DNA from: an uncultured Selenomonadales bacterium
Lineage (GTDB): Bacteria; Bacillota; Negativicutes; Selenomonadales; Selenomonadaceae
Assembly (NCBI GenBank): GCA_900315155.1
Contig: OMYB01000003.1
Coordinates: 124,001 to 188,000, forward strand
DNA length: 64,000 bases
Reading direction: 5' to 3'
The notes under the pieces are model-generated. The model saw only the letters and a program-made list of their open reading frames with translations, was not told the DNA's origin and did not search any database. Below are positions 56,351-64,000 of this stretch, in pieces. Position numbers and translations under genes: made by a program. Each line of letters starts with the position of its first letter. Position 1 is the first letter of the stretch.

Positions 56351-57432
56351 AGGGGTTCCTCCGGTGCCCTGCAATGCTGCAGGACCTCCCTGACCCGCTG
56401 CGCACGCAGCCGGTCGATTTCGTTCTTGGACAGGTTTTCGTTCTCGACGTAGTTCTGCAGGTAGCTCCGGCGGCTCCCGATGAGGATGCGCGGGAAACAC
56501 GCCGACGTGACTTCGTCGATCATGCGGAGGTCGATGCCGAGGCGGACCTTCGACAGCAGCGCCAGCGTTTCCTTTTCGGAAAGGGAGCGCGCATAGCGCA
56601 ACGTGCCATAGGCGCGCCAAACGTCATCCTCCAGCGTATCTTTCATATAGGCGCAGATCCCCTTGCGGGCCTCGCGCTCGTGCGTCACGATTTCCTCGAC
56701 GGCCGTCTTCAGGTTCGCGAGGATCTCCTCCTCGCTGAATCCCAGCGTGAGCTGGTTCGAGATCTGGAACAGGCAGCCGACGTTCTCCTTCTCGTCGCCA
56801 TACAGCGGGCGCACGGCCAGTCCGAGCTGCGGGGAGATATTCACGATGCCCGAGATGCTGCGCGTCGCGACGAGTCCCGGCAGATGCAGGAGTACGCTTG
56901 CGCGCAGACCGGTGCCGAGATTCGTCGGGCACGAGGTCAGATAGCCCATTTTCTCATCAAAAGCCCAGTCCAGCTGCGACTCAAACAGGTCATCGATCTT
57001 CGAAGCCAGGACGAACAAATTCTCCAGGTCGAGGCCGGATGTCATGCACTGGATGCGCAGATGATCCTCCTCGTTGACCATGAGGCTCACGCGCTGATCC
57101 GCGCTGATGAACGCCACGCGGTGCTGCGTATTGCGGATGAAGTTCCGGCTGATCAGCCGCTTCTCGATGAGGACTTCTTTCTGCAGCGGCGTCAGGCGCT
57201 CCATATCGACGCGGTCAAACGGGCAGCCGAGCGACTGCTCCAGCCCCGACAGGATGTTTTCCACCTCGTGCTGGACGTTTGCGAGCTGGTTGAGATTGGC
57301 GCGGTTCGGGAATGGGAACGCGCGGAAATTGCGCGCGAGACGGATGCGGCTCGAGAACACGACATCGCCTTCATCCCCGGTCGTATTGAGCCAGGAAAGC
57401 GCATCGCTGCGCAAAAGATCATTCAGTGGCAT
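56347..57432 (-). CDS. mcsB: Protein arginine kinase McsB
   Basis: 361 residues from the ATG at 57432, with the frame upstream rejected as it overlaps all of mcsA. It has the phosphagen kinase-like fold: VVFSSRIRLARNFRAFPFP for ATP binding, NEEDHLRIQ for the catalytic loop, YLTSCPTNLGTGLRASVLLHLP with the conserved Cys, and a C-terminal part containing RSYLQNYVENENLS. It phosphorylates arginines on CtsR and misfolded proteins, which then go to ClpCP. It overlaps mcsA by 14 bases and clpC by four. Confidence 0.97.
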
Positions 57433-57988
57433 CGACGGCACCCCCTTCCTGTTCCGCCAGCTGCTGTTCGAGCGAGCGGATGCGGTCGCGGCACTCCGCG
57501 GCCTCCTCGTAGGCTTCTTTCGCGACGGCCTCCTGCTGGCGTGCGCGCAGCAGCTCGATCTCGTGCTTGAGCTCCAGCGTGCCGCCCGTGCGGTGCGGGA
57601 TCTTGCCGCTGTGTGTACTCGACCCGTGAATGCGGCGCAGCAGCGGCTCGAGCTGGCCGCGGAACGTCTCATAGCAGACGCTGCAGCCGATTTTGCCCGT
57701 CTGCTGGAAATCGCGGTAGCTCATGCCGCAGCTCGGGCACACGAGCTCCTGCTGGCGCGGCGTCTCCTCTTTCCTCTGCTCCTCCTCGGCAGGATGCTCC
57801 GGCGCGTGGCTGAACACGCCCTTGAGGAAGTCGTTCACCGCCGTATCATCCAGCTGCTCCGGATGGAACATGAAATTGCCATACTTTGCCGCACAACGCT
57901 GGCAGAGGTTCTTTTCTACACGGCCATTCGGTCCGATCTGGGTGATATGCACCACCGCCTCGTTCCGGCCGCAATCATCACATAGCAT
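57419..57988 (-). CDS. mcsA: McsA, zinc-binding activator of McsB
   Basis: 189 residues. Two treble-clef-like CxxC pairs (CDDCG with CQRC; CPSCG with CSVC) bind zinc. The C-terminal UVR domain (ELLRARQQEAVAKEAYEEAAECRDRI) binds partners. McsA activates the McsB arginine kinase and connects it to ClpC. It follows ctsR and overlaps mcsB. Start at 57988 with GGGAGGTACGGTT upstream. Confidence 0.94.
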   Translation of the reverse strand: MLCDDCGRNEAVVHITQIGPNGRVEKNLCQRCAAKYGNFMFHPEQLDDTAVNDFLKGVFSHAPEHPAEEEQRKEETPRQQELVCPSCGMSYRDFQQTGKIGCSVCYETFRGQLEPLLRRIHGSSTHSGKIPHRTGGTLELKHEIELLRARQQEAVAKEAYEEAAECRDRIRSLEQQLAEQEGGAVDATE

Positions 57989-58057
57989 AACCGTACCTCC
58001 CGATACTCATCTTACGCGGCAGTCCGCACCCTGCTGGACAGGCATACATAGGGCTGT

Positions 58058-58510
58058 CTAGGAAAAATTCGCCACCGTCATCAGCATGGCCTTCAACATG
58101 CGTACGCGCTCGTCCTCCGCGAGCGTCGGCGACTGGTAAAGCCCCGTCACGAACTGCATCATGAGTGCGGCCTCGCGCGTCGTCACCATCTCGTGCTTGA
58201 GCAGGTAATGCACCATGGACTGAACCGTGACCATCGGCGTATCGACGTCGATTTTCGAGAGCATATCCTGATAGACCAGGCTCTTATCCGGTACCTGCAC
58301 GATGCGGATGTAGCCACCGAGCCCGCGGCGGGACTCGACGTTAAAGCCTTTCGCCGGGGTAAAGCGCGTACTCAGGACATAGGAAATCTGGGATGGGGCG
58401 CAGGAAATCTTATCCGCGATATCCGTGCGGCGCAGCTCGACGGTGCCGTCCTGCTGGGCGGCCAGCTGGCGCAGGATATAGGCTTCGATCAAATCGGCAA
58501 TATTGCTCAT
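58058..58510 (-). CDS. ctsR: CtsR transcriptional repressor of class III heat-shock genes
   Basis: 150 residues from the ATG at 58510, six bases after AAGGTG; an upstream in-frame start at 58525 overlaps that site. The winged-helix DNA-binding domain has ADKISCAPSQISYVLSTRF and the glycine-rich wing ESRRGLGGYIRI, where the target of McsB arginine phosphorylation lies. The C-terminal domain contains the dimerisation helices. It represses its own operon through GTCAAA-type repeats; such repeats overlap and follow the promoter just upstream. Confidence 0.96.
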   Translation of the reverse strand: MSNIADLIEAYILRQLAAQQDGTVELRRTDIADKISCAPSQISYVLSTRFTPAKGFNVESRRGLGGYIRIVQVPDKSLVYQDMLSKIDVDTPMVTVQSMVHYLLKHEMVTTREAALMMQFVTGLYQSPTLAEDERVRMLKAMLMTVANFS

Positions 58511-58531
58511 CTTACTCACCTTCATTGTCTG

Positions 58532-58596
58532 CTGACAGTATTGACTATTTGACTATTCTGCACCTCTATTATATTTGATTTTTTGACATTATGCAA
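58532..58596 (-). promoter_or_regulatory. ctsR operon promoter with CtsR operator repeats
   Basis: On the minus strand TTGCAT (58596-58591) and TATAAT (58573-58568) are 17 bases apart. TGTCAAAAAATCAAA fills the spacer. Downstream of the -10, AGTCAAA, AGTCAAT and a third partial TGTCAG follow in direct repeat with one or two bases between heptads, closer than the three of the usual CtsR box. Confidence 0.82.
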
Positions 58597-58620
58597 GCCC
58601 TTTTCCCGGGTTCCACAGGC

Positions 58621-60792
58621 TCACGACTCGGCATCCGGATGATGCACCAGGCGCGTCGGCAGGTATTTTTCGACGACTTCTTCCAGTTTCCGGCCATCGA
58701 CCGGCTTGCTGAGGTAGTCCGAGAAACCAGCTGCGACGAACTTCTCGCGCGAGCCGGCGATGGCATCCGCCGTGAGGATGACAAACGGTGTATCGGCGCA
58801 GGGCGAGCCCTTCTGCGTCCGCGCTTTCTGCAGCGTCTCGATACCGCTCATGCCCGGCATCATCTGATCGAGGAGCACGAGATCGTAGTGATGTGCCCGC
58901 GTGAGCTTCAGGCATTCCTCTCCATTTTCCGCCATGTCGATGTGCACGAGCGTCTGCTTGAGCAGGTTGGCGACGACGAAGCGGTTGATTTCGTTGTCGT
59001 CGACGACGAGCACGTTTGCCTCCGGTGCCACGAAACGCGGCCGATAGGCATCCGCCTCATTGTCCTCCGGACTGGCCAGATAATCCCCGACCAGCTCATC
59101 GTCCTGCCGCTGTTGCGGGAGGACGGCCGTAAAGCTACTGCCCTGCCCGTAAATACTTTGCAGCGTGATCGTTCCCTGCATGGCCTCGACGAGCCGTTTC
59201 GTGATGGCCATGCCGAGACCCGTGCCCTGGATATTGCGGTTGCGGATGAGGTCGACGCGCTTGAAGCCCTCGAAGATTTTTCCCTGGTCCTCGGGACGGA
59301 TGCCGATTCCCGTATCCTGCACGGTAAACTGCATTTCTACTTCCGTACCGCCCTTCTTCTCGCCGCGCACGATCAGCATGACCTTGCCCGTCGGCGTATA
59401 TTTCACGGCGTTGGAAAGGAAATTGATCAGGACCTGGCGGAGGCGCATGACATCCCCGATGAGATTTTCCGGCAGTTCCTTATCGACATCGACGATGAAC
59501 TCGAGCCCCTTTTTCTCGGCACGTGGCCGGATCATGAGCACGACTTCATGGATGAGCTGGCTCAGCTGATAGGGAGCGTGCACGATCTGCAGTTCCCCCG
59601 ACTCGATCTTCGAGAAATCGAGGATATCGTTGATCAGCCCCATGAGGGTGCTGCTCGCGTTGCGGACCTCCGAGGCATAGCGGCGGATGCCCTTTTCCCC
59701 GCTCTCACGCAGGATCATCTCGTTCAGGCCGGCAATCGAGTTGAGCGGTGTACGGATTTCGTGGCTCATATTCGCGAGGAAATCGCTCTTCGCGTGGTTC
59801 GCTCGCTCAGCGACAATGCGCAGCCTCTCGGCCTCATCACGGGCCCGGCGCAGGGCATCGCTCTCCGTGGCCTTGGCCTGCACGTAAAACAGGTACGTCC
59901 CCACGATGGCGAACAACAGCAGGAGCAGGTAGAATATCACGATGATCGTCTGATAGATATACGTGATCTCGCCGGCCACCTCGTGCCATGGCACAAAGCC
60001 GAACAGCACGCCATTTGTACCGGAGAGGTTCGCCCCGAACAGATAGTACCGGCCATCCGGCGAAAACGTCGTATCTTCGGTCTCTACGTAAATCACAGCG
60101 GAGCGGTTCGTCTTGAGCTTCTTTTCCAGCACCTCAAAGCCGTCCCGTACCGATGGGGACCCGAGGAATTTCTCATCCCGCTCGCTGTAGCCGCGATACG
60201 GGACCATGATGCCGCCCGCGCGCTCGCGGATGAGGAACCGGGCCTGGGAGCCCAGCGCCTCCATAGTAAACGAGTCCGTCATGACGGATTCCGGGTAAAG
60301 CCGACACAGGATGCCCGTCACGGCATTGCCCTTGCGCATGGGCACGGCAAATAGCAAGCCCTTGCCAGCGCAGTAATCCACGATATTCTGCCCCTGGAAC
60401 GCATCCTCGAGCTGCCGGTAATCCTGATAATTGATGACATCGGCCTGCGTGAGCTCATCGTGCGCCCGGATATGCAGGACACGCGCCCCCGGGGTCTCGG
60501 ACTCCAGCGCCGACAGCATGGCCTGCTCCTGTTCCGGATGGCCCACAATCAGTTTGGCCGCCGTATGCAATGCCTCATGCTCATGCTTGAACCGTTCCTC
60601 AGCCAGCGCATCTATATCCGCTGCTTGACGCGAGACGCTGACCTCGACCGTGTTGTTCAGCAGTCCCTCGACGCGGGACTGCAGCAGGAGGCCGAACCCA
60701 TACAGGACGATGAGCAGGACGGCAATCTCGATGCCGATCTGCCAATACGTATTCGGCAGCCATCTGCGGCTGTTCCGTTTTTCATTCTCCAA
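58621..60792 (-). CDS. Membrane hybrid sensor histidine kinase with receiver domain
   Basis: 723 residues. TM1 ([18 protein letters not shown], about 18-36) and TM2 ([20 protein letters not shown], about 278-298) flank a periplasmic sensor of about 240 residues. The kinase has the H-box [19 protein letters not shown] (about 342), the N-box, DTGIGI and GTGLGMAI. The C-terminal receiver has [11 protein letters not shown] and phospho-Asp in [12 protein letters not shown] (about 637) and ends KPVDG. No HPt is present, so phosphate must pass to another protein. The start is TTG, within the last codons of the upstream BMP-like gene. Tight coupling suggests that protein presents a ligand to this sensor. 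Confidence 0.9.
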   Translation of the reverse strand: MENEKRNSRRWLPNTYWQIGIEIAVLLIVLYGFGLLLQSRVEGLLNNTVEVSVSRQAADIDALAEERFKHEHEALHTAAKLIVGHPEQEQAMLSALESETPGARVLHIRAHDELTQADVINYQDYRQLEDAFQGQNIVDYCAGKGLLFAVPMRKGNAVTGILCRLYPESVMTDSFTMEALGSQARFLIRERAGGIMVPYRGYSERDEKFLGSPSVRDGFEVLEKKLKTNRSAVIYVETEDTTFSPDGRYYLFGANLSGTNGVLFGFVPWHEVAGEITYIYQTIIVIFYLLLLLFAIVGTYLFYVQAKATESDALRRARDEAERLRIVAERANHAKSDFLANMSHEIRTPLNSIAGLNEMILRESGEKGIRRYASEVRNASSTLMGLINDILDFSKIESGELQIVHAPYQLSQLIHEVVLMIRPRAEKKGLEFIVDVDKELPENLIGDVMRLRQVLINFLSNAVKYTPTGKVMLIVRGEKKGGTEVEMQFTVQDTGIGIRPEDQGKIFEGFKRVDLIRNRNIQGTGLGMAITKRLVEAMQGTITLQSIYGQGSSFTAVLPQQRQDDELVGDYLASPEDNEADAYRPRFVAPEANVLVVDDNEINRFVVANLLKQTLVHIDMAENGEECLKLTRAHHYDLVLLDQMMPGMSGIETLQKARTQKGSPCADTPFVILTADAIAGSREKFVAAGFSDYLSKPVDGRKLEEVVEKYLPTRLVHHPDAES

Positions 60793-61897
60793 GGACCTCT
60801 ACCCCCTTTACGAGCCAGTCCATATCGTGTAAAACGGTATCATCCGCCAGGATCTCGCCTTCGTTGCAGCGGAGATTTCCCTGGTTATCCACGATAGGTC
60901 CCATGAAGATGTGGCGTGCCCCGGAGAGTTCCCCCGCATACGTCTCCACCGCGCGGCGCATCCACGGCTCGACTTTCTGGTTATACGGAGTGAGGTAGAC
61001 CGCGCCATCGCGCATGCTCAGCCAGTGGATCCGCTCTCCATGCAGGGCGCCCCTGCGGTAACGTTCCAGGATATCCCGGTAATAAACATCCCAGTGGCAG
61101 CCCACGGATGTGAGCGCATACCGGTGCAGCGGCAGGGGCTGGAAGGCGCCGATGAAGTCGATTCCCCACCGTTCGCACTGGTCGGCGACAACGGTATCAT
61201 CGAGATTATAGGTGATGATATCCACGCCGGCCTGGTCCGCGAGACGGTTGACGGCCTGAATTTCTTTTTCCTTGTCCGCCCAGCTTCCGGTCCAGACGAC
61301 CTTGACCTGAGCCTCCGGATTCGTCACGTGCAGCCCGATCGTGAACGCGTTGATATTGCGGTTGTTCTCGGGATTCGGGAACGAGCAGATATAGCCGATG
61401 GTCCCCGTTTTCGTCACCATGCCGGCGAGAATCCCGGATAAATACCGCCCGGAGTACATGCGGACAAGTTCAAAGGCGACATTGGGCGCATCTACCTCGG
61501 CAAAACTCGTCGTAAACTGGATATTCTCATGCTGTTTAGCCATCTGCCTGACGGCCGGCAGATACTCCGAGCTCGTCAGCGCAATGACCTGGACGCCTTT
61601 ATCGGCCAGCCGGTCGACAGCCTCCACACAGTCTTTCGCCGTGAGGACATTCTCCTCGATATGGAGGATGGCACCCCCCTCCTCACAGGCCTTTTTCATG
61701 CCCTGATAGTGGCTCTGGTTCCAATTATCTCCCGCCGCTTCCCCATAGAGCACAAGCCCGACGCGCAGCGGCGGTTCCTGCTGCGGTGCTAACTTGCTCG
61801 TGAGCAGCCCGACCAGCACAATGAGCGAGAGCACGCCGATAAACAGCAGGAGCGTGGCTTTATTGCGATAAAATCTGCCAGCAGGTTTATCTTTCAT
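60782..61897 (-). CDS. Membrane-anchored BMP-family (PnrA/Med-like) substrate-binding protein
   Basis: 371 residues from the ATG at 61897, nine bases after GGAGG. A single TM anchor (LLLFIGVLSLIVLVGLL) replaces the usual lipoprotein signal. The two-lobed BMP domain follows: LRVGLVLYGEAAGDNWNQSHYQG, ALTSSEYLPAVRQM, GTIGYICSFPNPENNRNINAF, and the C-terminal signature ADDTVLHDMDWLVKGVEV. Relatives bind nucleosides or purines. No permease or ATPase accompanies it; instead its stop overlaps a hybrid histidine kinase, so it is probably an extracytoplasmic ligand sensor for that kinase. It is the intact relative of the truncated gene at 38140. Confidence 0.85.
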   Translation of the reverse strand: MKDKPAGRFYRNKATLLLFIGVLSLIVLVGLLTSKLAPQQEPPLRVGLVLYGEAAGDNWNQSHYQGMKKACEEGGAILHIEENVLTAKDCVEAVDRLADKGVQVIALTSSEYLPAVRQMAKQHENIQFTTSFAEVDAPNVAFELVRMYSGRYLSGILAGMVTKTGTIGYICSFPNPENNRNINAFTIGLHVTNPEAQVKVVWTGSWADKEKEIQAVNRLADQAGVDIITYNLDDTVVADQCERWGIDFIGAFQPLPLHRYALTSVGCHWDVYYRDILERYRRGALHGERIHWLSMRDGAVYLTPYNQKVEPWMRRAVETYAGELSGARHIFMGPIVDNQGNLRCNEGEILADDTVLHDMDWLVKGVEVLGE

Positions 61898-61991
61898 AAC
61901 CGCTTCCCTCCTGAAACCCATCCTTGTGAAAAAGAGAATACTTCCCCATATTTAAATACGTTTTTCAGAAGGAAAAATCCTTCCCAAAAAC

Positions 61992-62021
61992 GAAAAAAAG
62001 ACCTCCCTGTGCGGGAAAGCC
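61992..62021 (-). terminator. Probable terminator of the mmd operon segment
   Basis: On the minus strand TTTCCC and GGGAGG pair (two U-G wobbles) around a short loop and are followed after three bases by seven Ts, 35 bases past the mmdC stop. It implies that mmdB is not in this operon. Confidence 0.5.
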
Positions 62022-62055
62022 TTTCATTCCTGTGTACCGGTATAAAACAGGCAGA

Positions 62056-62481
62056 TCAGCCGAGAATCACGAGCGTCTCTTTTGCCTTGACATTCTGTCC
62101 CGGGATGACATTATACGCTTTGACGACGCCATCGGCATCGGCCTTGATCTCGTTCTGCATCTTCATGGCCTCGAGGATCAGGAGGACATCGCCCTTCTTG
62201 ACGGACTGGCCTTCCTCGGCGTTAAGCTTCACGATCTTGCCCGGCATCGGAGCCTGGATCGTGTGCTCACCAGCGGCAGCCTCGACCGGTGCCTTGGCCG
62301 CAGGCGCCGGAGCAGCAGCGGGAGCCGCTGCCGGTTTGACGACAGGTTTCACGGCCGGTTTGGCAACCGTCTTCGTTACCTGGACGGCCGGCTTGGCCGC
62401 CGGAGCAGCAGCTTCGCCCTTGACTTCTTCGATTTCGACTTCATAGCTCTTGCCATTGACCGTTACGTTGAACTTCTTCAT
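62056..62481 (-). CDS. mmdC: Biotin carboxyl carrier subunit of methylmalonyl-CoA decarboxylase
   Basis: 141 residues from the ATG at 62481, behind GGAGAAACGC. A short N-terminal domain (KKFNVTVNGKSYEVEIEEV) and a flexible Ala/Pro/Lys-rich linker (about residues 30-70) lead to a biotinyl domain with the modified Lys in ILEAMKMQNEI. It carries CO2 as carboxybiotin from the MmdA transferase to the membrane decarboxylase MmdB, which pumps sodium. The same architecture is found in glutaconyl-CoA decarboxylase GcdC. Assignment to mmd follows from the MmdA neighbour. Confidence 0.9.
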   Translation of the reverse strand: MKKFNVTVNGKSYEVEIEEVKGEAAAPAAKPAVQVTKTVAKPAVKPVVKPAAAPAAAPAPAAKAPVEAAAGEHTIQAPMPGKIVKLNAEEGQSVKKGDVLLILEAMKMQNEIKADADGVVKAYNVIPGQNVKAKETLVILG

Positions 62482-62547
62482 GCGTTTCTCCTCCAAAATC
62501 TATGCTCACGTTCTCACGAAAACTGACGTTATCCTGTGCCTGCGCAC

Positions 62548-62703
62548 TCAGCGGCGGCCGCCGCGGGCGGACAGGGACCATTCATTGCTGCTCCGGCGGA
62601 TGCGGACCGCAACGACTTTGTTCTTCGCCATCATCTGTACGGCAGCCATGATGGCAGCGACGATCTCCGGCGTGACTTCGCCTTTTTTGACCTCTATCTT
62701 CAT
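62548..62703 (-). CDS. Small MmdE-like subunit of the sodium-pump decarboxylase
   Basis: 51 residues, starting at the ATG at 62703 about ten bases after AAAGGA. It has VTPEIVAAIMAAVQMMAKNK followed by VVAVRIRRSSNEWSLSARG. This resembles the C-terminal part of OadG/MmdD-type delta subunits and the 55-residue epsilon subunit MmdE of Veillonella, including the Trp and Arg-rich end. It lies between mmdA and mmdC, 17 bases after the mmdA stop. No TM helix is present, so it is a soluble stabilising subunit rather than a full delta subunit. Confidence 0.7.
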   Translation of the reverse strand: MKIEVKKGEVTPEIVAAIMAAVQMMAKNKVVAVRIRRSSNEWSLSARGGRR

Positions 62704-62720
62704 CTGCAGCCTGTCCTTTC

Positions 62721-64000
62721 TTATAACGGGATATTCGCGTGCTTGCGGGCCGGGCGCGTCTCGCGCTTATTCGCGAGGGCGTTGAACGCCGTGACGACCA
62801 TCGGACGCGTCTCCGACGGCTCGATGACCATGTCCACGTAGCCGCGCTCTGCTGCGATATACGGGTTCGCGAAATCGCGCTTATACTCCTCCGTACGGGC
62901 TTCCTTGTCCGGGTCCTTGCGGAAGATGATGTTTGCGGCACCGGACGGGCCCATGACGGCGATCTCTGCCGTCGGCCAGGCCATGACCTGATCGGCGCCG
63001 AGCTCGCGGCAGCACATGGCGATATAGGCACCGCCATACGCCTTGCGCGTGATAACCGTCACCTTCGGCACCGTGGCCTCACTGTAGGCAAACAGCATCT
63101 TCGCGCCGTGGCGGATGATGCCCGTGTGCTCCTGATCGACACCCGGCAGAAAGCCCGGTACATCGACGAGCGTCAAGAGCGGGATGTTGAACGAATCACA
63201 GAAGCGCACGAAGCGTGCAGCCTTGTCCGAAGCGTTGACATCGAGGCAGCCGGCCATGACCTTCGGCTGGTTCGCGACGACGCCGACGACGCGGCCATCG
63301 ACGCGGGCATAGCCGATGATGATGTTCGTCGCATAGAGCTCCTGGATCTCAAAGAACGCGCCGTTATCGACGATATGGCGGATGACATCCTTCATATCGT
63401 ACGGCATGTTCGGATTGTCCGGGATGATGCTGTCGAGTTCCTCGTCCTGACGGCTCGGATCGTCCGTCGGCTCCGTTTCCGGTGCGGTCTCTAGGTTGTT
63501 GGACGGCAGGAACGAGAGTAGCTCGCGGATCTTCTCGAAGCACTCTTCCTCGTTCTCGCACGCGAAATGCGCGACACCGGATTTCTCGTTGTGCGCGACA
63601 GCGCCGCCGAGTTCCTCCTGCGTGACTTTCTCGCCCGTGACCGTCTCGATGACGGCCGGGCCCGTGATGAACATCTGGCTCGTTTCCTTCACCATGAAGA
63701 TGAAATCCGTGATGGCCGGGCTGTAGACGGCGCCGCCTGCGCACGGTCCCATGATGACGGAAATCTGCGGGACGACGCCCGAGGCAGCCGTATTGCGGAA
63801 AAAGATGCCGCCGAAACCGGAGAGCGCATCGATGCCCTCCTGGATGCGCGCACCGCCCGAGTCGTTGATGCCGATGCACGGTGCGCCGTTCTTCAGCGCG
63901 AGATCCTGCACTTTCCAGATCTTGTGTGCATGGGCCTGGCCGAGCGAACCGCCCGAAACCGTGAAATCCTGCGCATAAGCATAGACGAGGCGTCCGTTCA
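62721..64000 (-). CDS. mmdA: Methylmalonyl-CoA decarboxylase carboxyltransferase subunit MmdA (5' end outside window)
   Basis: The frame is open to the window edge; 425 C-terminal residues are visible, of about 510 expected. Two crotonase-fold acyl-CoA carboxyltransferase halves are seen: [20 protein letters not shown] and [17 protein letters not shown] in the first; [26 protein letters not shown] and [13 protein letters not shown] in the second. It moves the carboxyl group of methylmalonyl-CoA to biotin on MmdC, the first step in sodium-pumping decarboxylation in succinate or lactate fermenters. Propionyl-CoA carboxylase beta subunits are close relatives, but the following mmdE- and mmdC-like genes favour the decarboxylase. 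Confidence 0.92.
   Translation of the reverse strand, partial: NGRLVYAYAQDFTVSGGSLGQAHAHKIWKVQDLALKNGAPCIGINDSGGARIQEGIDALSGFGGIFFRNTAASGVVPQISVIMGPCAGGAVYSPAITDFIFMVKETSQMFITGPAVIETVTGEKVTQEELGGAVAHNEKSGVAHFACENEEECFEKIRELLSFLPSNNLETAPETEPTDDPSRQDEELDSIIPDNPNMPYDMKDVIRHIVDNGAFFEIQELYATNIIIGYARVDGRVVGVVANQPKVMAGCLDVNASDKAARFVRFCDSFNIPLLTLVDVPGFLPGVDQEHTGIIRHGAKMLFAYSEATVPKVTVITRKAYGGAYIAMCCRELGADQVMAWPTAEIAVMGPSGAANIIFRKDPDKEARTEEYKRDFANPYIAAERGYVDMVIEPSETRPMVVTAFNALANKRETRPARKHANIPL

Noticed and set aside
57432-57672. Longer McsB start at 57672
   Set aside because: The extension overlaps mcsA in another frame and is Arg/Ser-rich noise; the family begins at the MPLNDLL start.

Overview
The window looks like a chromosomal segment of a Negativicute, the diderm Firmicutes of the Selenomonas/Mitsuokella/Megamonas type. 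This is inferred from content. Firmicute hallmarks (ctsR-mcsA-mcsB-clpC, a YdjG/YdjI-like membrane pair, radA behind clpC) sit beside outer-membrane hallmarks (a lipid A/LPS phosphoethanolamine transferase, a type V autotransporter with a terminal Phe) and a methylmalonyl-CoA decarboxylase locus. Core genes are GC-rich. No rRNA, CRISPR array, insertion sequence or prophage was seen.

Layout. 1-2682: end of cydC, then mutY. 2843-4939: a soluble FIST-domain chemoreceptor, sharing a two-way terminator with an EF-G-like GTPase (5005-7074). 7253-7328: tRNA-Ala(GGC). 7410-10721: a tight four-gene minus-strand operon with an unusual P1B ATPase, two HMA2-type proteins and a small membrane protein; this is a candidate ferrosome (fez-like) iron-storage cluster. 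10820-13313: phosphoethanolamine transferase and a divergent TPR-like gene. 13329-30359: a roughly 17-kb defence operon in class 1 DISARM gene order (SNF2 helicase, N6-adenine methyltransferase, helicase plus DUF1998). The two drmA/drmB functions are fused in one 2156-residue protein, a RelE-UvrD fusion replaces drmC, and a PIN/antitoxin pair is embedded. The methyltransferase carries a nine-G tract and an AT-rich, apparently swapped specificity half.

30361-37177: small membrane protein, tandem DUF445 proteins, tRNA-Leu(UAG), a polysaccharide deacetylase, and YdjG/YdjI-like membrane-stress proteins. 37214-39425: three overlapping signalling genes that each look like an in-frame deletion product of larger proteins; an intact related pair (BMP-like binding protein plus hybrid histidine kinase) lies at 58621-61897. 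39469-44266: 5'-nucleotidase, DUF4337 protein, an unknown, and a clostripain-like lipoprotein. 44443-46399: decayed LytTR/GHKL two-component system. 46518-51373: penicillin-binding D,D-carboxypeptidase and a broken autotransporter. 51675-52271: hicAB. 52333-58510: radA, a tiny ORF, clpC, mcsB, mcsA, ctsR with GTCAA-repeat operators over the promoter. 62056-64000: mmdC, a 51-residue mmdE-like gene and the 3' part of mmdA.

Two themes stand out. One is accessory systems with potential for switching (homopolymer tract, domain replacement, toxin-antitoxin insert). The other is a series of sensory and surface genes damaged by internal deletions or single-base homopolymer slips, which could be true decay, phase variation or assembly error.
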